From Curtobacterium pusillum (GTDB taxonomy: Bacteria; Actinomycetota; Actinomycetes; Actinomycetales; Microbacteriaceae), in NCBI GenBank assembly GCA_002025645.1, contig CP018783.1, positions 2,356,001-2,420,000 of the forward strand: a stretch of 64,000 bases of DNA. The letters are read 5' to 3'. Below the pieces are notes generated by a model. It saw nothing but the letters and a program-made list of their open reading frames with translations. It made no database searches and was not told the origin of the DNA. Position 1 is the first letter of the stretch. Each line of letters begins with the position of its first letter. This document shows, one piece after another, positions 58,065 through 64,000 of this stretch. Made by a program: the position numbers and the translations under genes.

Positions 58065-58548
58065 TCGCGGGTCCGGCGAGCACAGCGGCTCACATCCGCA
58101 GATGCGCGCGCAGCCGCCTGGAGGCACGACTGACGACCGTCAGATCGGCCCACTTCCGCGCGCATCCACCATCTGAGACGGTTCCATGCGCCGGACTTCA
58201 CACAGTGTGGAAAGCCTGTGGATAACTGTGGAGGACACGCCGGTCGGTTGTTCACAGCAGAGGGGGCACCTGTGGAGACTGGGGATGGAAGTGGATAGAT
58301 GAGATTCACTCATCCAGAGGTCCCCCACACGCCACTCACAACTCACACGTGTGTAGTTCCCTGTGGACAAGCGGTGTTAACAGGGTTATCCACAGTGTGC
58401 ACAGGCGTTAACACCATTACTCCTGGTTAACGATTGATCTCAGCGGGCCAACCTTGTGGACGGCGGGATGACAAGAAATCCGGGCCGGGTCGGGCTGTGC
58501 CACAATGGGGCGGCCGGACAGTCCAACCGATCGACAGGGGTTCCAGCT
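58065..58548. other. oriC: Chromosomal replication origin (oriC)
   Basis: The dnaA-dnaN gap, the usual actinobacterial origin. DnaA-box-like 9-mers: TGTGGAAAG (58206), TGTGGATAA (58217), TGTGGAGGA (58227), TTGTTCACA (58248), TGTGGAGAC (58271), TGTGGACAA (58362) and TTATCCACA (58386). An inverted pair GGTGTTAAC (58373-58381) and GTTAACACC (58407-58415) encloses the last box, and TTAAC-rich DNA with lower GC follows, which could be the unwinding element. The dnaN promoter probably lies in the last 60 bp (CACAAT at 58501). Confidence 0.88.
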
Positions 58549-59694
58549 GTGAAGTTCGAGGTCAACCGGGACGTCTTCTCCGAAGCCGTCTCCTTCGCGG
58601 TGAAGCTCCTCCCACAGCGCACGACCCTCCCGATCCTCTCGGGCGTCCTGATCCACGCCGACGGCGATCGACTCACGCTCTCGTCGTTCGACTACGAGGT
58701 CTCGGCACAGACGTCCATCGCCGCGCAGATCGACGACCCGGGCACGGTGCTCGTCTCCGGCCGCCTGCTCAACGACATCGCGAGCCGCCTGCCGAACGCC
58801 CCGGTCACCTTCACGACCGAGGACTCGAAGATCTCGGTCGCCTGCGGTTCGGCGCACTTCACGCTGCTGTCCATGCCGGTCGAGGAGTACCCGACGCTCC
58901 CGGAGATCGGTGCGCAGACCGGTGTCATCCCCGGCGACGCGTTCTCCGAGGCCGTCTCCCAGGTCGCCGTCGCCGCCAGCCGTGACGACGTCACCCCGGT
59001 GATCACCGGCGTGCAGCTCGAGGTCGGCGACAACGACCTCTCCCTCATCGCGACGGACCGCTACCGCGTCGCCGTCCGCACGATCGCGTGGGACTCCGGC
59101 CGTGTCGGCTCGGACCCGCTGCACGCACTCGTGCCGGCCCGCACCCTGCAGGAGGTCGGCCGCACCTTCGGCTCGGCGTCCACCGTCTCGGTCTCGATCA
59201 GCGGCTCGTCGGACCGCGAGCTCATCGCATTCCACGCCGACGACAAGACCGTCACCTCGTTGCTCATCAAGGGCAACTACCCGCCGGTCCGCCGGCTCTT
59301 CCCCGAGACCGTCCAGGACCACGCGGTGATCAACACCGCGGAACTGGTCGAGGCGGTCCGACGGGTCTCCCTCGTCCTGGAGCGCGAAGCCGCGCTCCGG
59401 TTCTCCTTCACGGTCGACGGGCTCACGCTCGAGGCGATCGGTTCCGAACAAGCGCAGGCGTCAGAGTCGATCAGTGCGTTGCTGACCGGGGAGGAAACGG
59501 TGGTCTCGTTGAAGCCCGCCTTCCTCCTGGACGGGTTGAACGCGGTGCACTCCGAGTTCGTCCGGATCTCCTTCACCAAGACGGAGAACCCCAACAAGCC
59601 GGGCCCGGTGCTCATCACCGGGCAGACCTCGCAAGAGGCCCCGGCGACGGACGGATACCGGTACCTGCTGCAGCCCAATCTCCTGCTGCGGTAA
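58549..59694 (+). CDS. dnaN: DNA polymerase III sliding clamp (beta subunit)
   Basis: A 381-residue beta clamp: KFEVNRDVFSEAVSFAVKLL at the start, LPILSGVLIHADGDRLTLSS, and the C-terminal GYRYLLQPNLLLR, with three repeated clamp domains. The GTG at 58549 has AGGGG eight bases upstream and gives the normal N-terminus; the longer frame runs into oriC. It lies just after oriC. Confidence 0.97.
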   Translation: MKFEVNRDVFSEAVSFAVKLLPQRTTLPILSGVLIHADGDRLTLSSFDYEVSAQTSIAAQIDDPGTVLVSGRLLNDIASRLPNAPVTFTTEDSKISVACGSAHFTLLSMPVEEYPTLPEIGAQTGVIPGDAFSEAVSQVAVAASRDDVTPVITGVQLEVGDNDLSLIATDRYRVAVRTIAWDSGRVGSDPLHALVPARTLQEVGRTFGSASTVSVSISGSSDRELIAFHADDKTVTSLLIKGNYPPVRRLFPETVQDHAVINTAELVEAVRRVSLVLEREAALRFSFTVDGLTLEAIGSEQAQASESISALLTGEETVVSLKPAFLLDGLNAVHSEFVRISFTKTENPNKPGPVLITGQTSQEAPATDGYRYLLQPNLLLR

Positions 59695-59764
59695 GCGCAA
59701 CAGCCGAACACTGCGCTGACGCGCCACCCCTGCATCAGCGCGACGACGAACAGAAGAGGAAATC

Positions 59765-60652
59765 ATGCACATCGGTCTTGTCGGCCTCGGTCGCATGGGC
59801 AACAACATGCGTGCCCGTCTCCGCAACGCAGGCATCGAGGTCACCGGCTACGACGCGAACCCCGCCGTCTCGGACGTCGCCGACCTCGGCGCACTCGCCG
59901 CGGCGCTTCCCGAGGGCAAGAAGCTCGTGTGGGTCATGGTCCCGCACGGCAAGATCACCGACGACGTGATCACCGACCTGTCGAACGTCCTCAGCGAGGG
60001 TGACCTCGTGATCGACGGCGGCAACTCGAAGTGGCTCGACGACGAGGTGCACGCCAAGCAGCTCGACGCCAAGGGCATCCGCTACATGGACGCCGGCGTC
60101 TCCGGTGGCGTCTGGGGCAAGGACAACGGTTACGGCCTCATGGTGGGCGGCGCCCCCGAGGACGTCGAGTTCGCCATGCCGGTCTTCGACGCGCTCCGTC
60201 CCGAGGGCCCGCGCGAAGAGGGCTTCTCGCACGCCGGCGGCGTCGGCGCGGGCCACTACGCGAAGATGGTCCACAACGGCATCGAGTACGCGATCATGCA
60301 GGCCTACGGCGAGGGCTACGAGCTCCTCGAGGCCAAGGACATCGTCCACGACGTCCCGGCGGTCTTCGCCGGATGGCAGCGCGGCACGGTCGTCCGTTCC
60401 TGGCTGCTCGACCTCCTCGTCCTCGCGATCAACGAGGACCCGAAGCTCGACGAGCTCGAGGGCTACGTCGACGACTCGGGCGAGGGTCGCTGGACCCTCG
60501 AAGAGGCGATCGAGCTCGCGGTGCCGATGCCCGCGCTCTCCGCGGCGATGTTCGCCCGCTTCGTCTCGCGTCAGGGCAGCGAGTCCCCGACGATGAAGGC
60601 CGTCGCGGCGCTCCGCAACCAGTTCGGCGGCCACGCCGTCAAGAAGGCGTAG
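59765..60652 (+). CDS. gnd: 6-phosphogluconate dehydrogenase, NAD-type (short form)
   Basis: A 295-residue decarboxylating 6PGDH of the short GntZ/YqeC class. GLVGLGRMGNNMRARLRNAG is the cofactor motif and MVPHGK follows. IDGGNSKWLDDEVHAKQLDA, MDAGVSGGVWGKDNGYGLMV and YAKMVHNGIEYAIMQAYGEG carry the substrate and catalytic residues. Its C-terminal domain is about half that of the enzyme at 20677, and the two classes differ in cofactor preference. A member of this class between dnaN and recF is usual in related actinobacteria. AGAGGA precedes the ATG. Confidence 0.95.
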   Translation: MHIGLVGLGRMGNNMRARLRNAGIEVTGYDANPAVSDVADLGALAAALPEGKKLVWVMVPHGKITDDVITDLSNVLSEGDLVIDGGNSKWLDDEVHAKQLDAKGIRYMDAGVSGGVWGKDNGYGLMVGGAPEDVEFAMPVFDALRPEGPREEGFSHAGGVGAGHYAKMVHNGIEYAIMQAYGEGYELLEAKDIVHDVPAVFAGWQRGTVVRSWLLDLLVLAINEDPKLDELEGYVDDSGEGRWTLEEAIELAVPMPALSAAMFARFVSRQGSESPTMKAVAALRNQFGGHAVKKA

Positions 60653-60682
60653 TCCAACCGGGGCAACCCGGCCACGGCCCGC

Positions 60683-61918
60683 GTGCACGTCGACCACCTG
60701 CAACTCACGGACTTCCGGAACTACCGGGAGGCCGAGGTCGACCTCGCACGCGGGCCGAACCTGTTCGTCGGACGGAACGGACAGGGCAAGACCAACCTCG
60801 TCGAGGCGATCGGCTACCTGTCGACGCTCGGCTCGCACCGGGTCCCGACCGATGCGGCCCTCGTCCGCCAGGGCTGCGACGCGGCGATCGTCCGCGCGCG
60901 GCTCGCCCACGAGGACCGCAGCATCCTCGCCGAGGTGCAGATCAACCGCACCGGATCGAACCGGGCGCAGGTGAACCGTTCGGCCATCAAGCCGCGCGAG
61001 CTCCCGCGGTACTGCACGAGCGTGCTCTTCGCACCGGAGGACCTCGCGCTCGTCCGCGGCGAACCGGCAGGCCGCCGACGGATGCTCGACGAGCTCCTCG
61101 GCCAGATCGCGCCGCGCATGCAGGGTGTCCTCGCCGACTACGACCGGACGCTCCGGCAGCGGAACACCCTGCTGAAGTCCGCGAGGGCGACCGGCGCGAA
61201 GGCGGGTTCGCTCGCGACGCTCGACGTCTGGGACGAGCGGCTCGTGGCGTTCGGCGCCGAGATCATCGCCGCGCGCGACCACCTCACCCGACGGCTCGCC
61301 CCGTTCGTGGCCGAGGCCTACGCGACCGTCGCCGGCGAACGGCACGAGGCGTCGATCACGGGTGTGCTCAGTGTCCGCGGCGGCGACCCGGAGGACGCGG
61401 CGGCGACGGATCCCGTCCTCGGGACACCAGACGAGCCGGTTACCGTCACGGCAGCAGCTGATGCTTTCCGTGCAGCCCTTGAACGGCGTCGGCGCGACGA
61501 GCTCGACCGCGGCCTGACGCTCGTCGGTCCCCACCGGGACGACGTGCTCTTCCAGCTGAACGGGTTACCGGCCCGGGGGTACGCCAGTCACGGGGAATCG
61601 TGGTCGTTCGCCCTCGCGGTGCAGCTGGCCAGTGCGTCGATCCTGCGCGCCGAGTCGAGCCTGGGCGATCCGATCATCATCCTGGACGACGTGTTCGCCG
61701 AGCTCGACGAGTCCCGCCGGGAGCGCCTGGCCGGAGCGGTCGCCGACTACGAGCAGGTGCTCATCACCGCCGCGGTGTTCGGTGACGTGCCCGAGCAGCT
61801 CGCCGCGCACACCGTCCGGATCGAGGCGGGCACCATCGTGACCGACGAGGCGGAGCCGAGCCGTGCCTCCAGTCCGACCGAGACCCCGGGAGACCACCCC
61901 ACGGAAGCCGGCGTCTGA
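60683..61918 (+). CDS. recF: DNA replication/repair protein RecF
   Basis: A 411-residue SMC-like ATPase. HVDHLQLTDFRNYREAEVDL then Walker A in FVGRNGQGKTNLVEAIGYLS. VGPHRDDVLFQLNGLPARGY, SHGESWSFALAVQLASASIL and ILDDVFAELDESRRERLAGA carry the signature and Walker B. The GTG start at 60683 is used. It acts with RecOR to load RecA at gaps. The stop overlaps the DUF721 start (TGATG). Confidence 0.96.
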   Translation: MHVDHLQLTDFRNYREAEVDLARGPNLFVGRNGQGKTNLVEAIGYLSTLGSHRVPTDAALVRQGCDAAIVRARLAHEDRSILAEVQINRTGSNRAQVNRSAIKPRELPRYCTSVLFAPEDLALVRGEPAGRRRMLDELLGQIAPRMQGVLADYDRTLRQRNTLLKSARATGAKAGSLATLDVWDERLVAFGAEIIAARDHLTRRLAPFVAEAYATVAGERHEASITGVLSVRGGDPEDAAATDPVLGTPDEPVTVTAAADAFRAALERRRRDELDRGLTLVGPHRDDVLFQLNGLPARGYASHGESWSFALAVQLASASILRAESSLGDPIIILDDVFAELDESRRERLAGAVADYEQVLITAAVFGDVPEQLAAHTVRIEAGTIVTDEAEPSRASSPTETPGDHPTEAGV

Positions 61919-62418
61919 TGCCGAAGCCCGTGAAGCCCACCGAGCCCTCGCGGGTCTACCGGCACCTCCGCGCCGTGTTCGGCGACCCCTCGAAGCGCGG
62001 CGTCGACGCGCGTCGACGCCGGATGAAGGGACTCGACCCCGACTCCGTGCCGTACGGCCGCGGTCGCGAGCCCGCCGGGCTCGGCGACGTCGTCGGATCG
62101 CTCGCCCAGGAGCTCGGCTGGACCGAACCCCTCGCCCGCTCTGAACTGTTCGTGGACTGGCCCGCCGTCGTGGGCGACGAGCTCGCGAAGCACTCCCGGC
62201 CGATGACCATCGACGACGGCGCCCTCGTCATCCGGTGCGACTCGACGGCCTGGGCGACCCAGCTCCGACTCATGCGCAGCACCATCACGACGACCATCGC
62301 CGAGCGGCACCCGGAGGCAGGGGTGCTGTCGATCCGGGTTTCAGGCCCCGACGCCCCCACCTGGAAACGCGGTCCCAGGACGGTCCAGGGGCGCGGTCCT
62401 CGCGACACTTACGGGTGA
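61918..62418 (+). CDS. DUF721 (DciA-like) protein
   Basis: A 166-residue DUF721 protein. A basic N-terminal region (KRGVDARRRRMKG) is followed by the domain: LGDVVGSLAQELGWTEPLAR, FVDWPAVVGDELAKHSRPMT, IRCDSTAWATQLRLMRSTIT. In other bacteria DciA-type DUF721 proteins help load DnaB at the origin; the position between recF and gyrB fits a replication role. The start overlaps recF by one base. Confidence 0.92.
   Translation: MPKPVKPTEPSRVYRHLRAVFGDPSKRGVDARRRRMKGLDPDSVPYGRGREPAGLGDVVGSLAQELGWTEPLARSELFVDWPAVVGDELAKHSRPMTIDDGALVIRCDSTAWATQLRLMRSTITTTIAERHPEAGVLSIRVSGPDAPTWKRGPRTVQGRGPRDTYG

Positions 62419-64000
<1,582 letters not shown>

Overview
The window is high-GC (about 70 %) actinobacterial DNA. 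Gene order around the origin, short intergenic spaces, GTG/TTG starts, ATGA-type overlaps and apparently leaderless promoters all point to Microbacteriaceae, most likely a Curtobacterium-like organism. The genus is inferred from protein sequence and gene order only. The right half (about 35.7-64.0 kb) is the conserved chromosome-origin region. The left half is accessory and catabolic DNA with insertion-sequence debris.

Positions 1-11.5 kb hold small catabolic modules, each with its own regulator and visible operators: a metallo-beta-lactamase-fold protein (cut by the window edge); a divergent MarR/VOC pair with twin operators; an MFS-nucleoside hydrolase-ribokinase-GntR operon for nucleoside or ribose salvage; and a LacI-ABC sugar importer-GH1 glycosidase operon.

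Positions 11.5-20 kb are a scarred zone. It contains a ricin-type lectin remnant, a broken IS30 transposase, a three-gene OsmC-ACT-ArsR operon bounded by 396-bp inverted copies of the IS30 3' part, remnants of an inositol-monophosphatase-like gene and a LysR gene, a TetR-SDR module with twin operators, an aldehyde dehydrogenase pseudogene, and an IS3-family element that has lost its first catalytic aspartate.

Positions 20-35.3 kb look like one co-regulated catabolic island. L-idonate/5-ketogluconate/gluconate would be converted to 6-phosphogluconate and then ribulose 5-phosphate by IdnD, a gluconokinase-SDR fusion and Gnd. 5-Oxoproline would be converted to glutamate by a transporter and PxpABC, then to 2-oxoglutarate by glutamate dehydrogenase. 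An aminotransferase, an SDR, an RraA-like aldolase and a D-2-hydroxyacid dehydrogenase accompany them. A TGAGAAT-NN-ATTCTCA-like palindrome lies in front of five transcription units here, which suggests one local regulator, probably the TetR at 24730-25335.

Positions 35.7-64 kb run dnaB, rplI-rpsR-ssb-rpsF, pcnA, a DUF6049-MurJ fusion, trxB-trxA, an aminotransferase, a Ddl-like ligase, a YdcF-like protein, two decayed clpP paralogues, parB-parA, rsmG-jag-yidC-yidD-rnpA-rpmH, dnaA, oriC, dnaN, an NAD-type gnd, recF, a DUF721 gene and gyrB (cut by the window edge). Four parS sites lie between 49.3 and 53.0 kb. DnaA boxes fill the dnaA-dnaN gap (oriC), and smaller clusters lie upstream of dnaA and dnaB.
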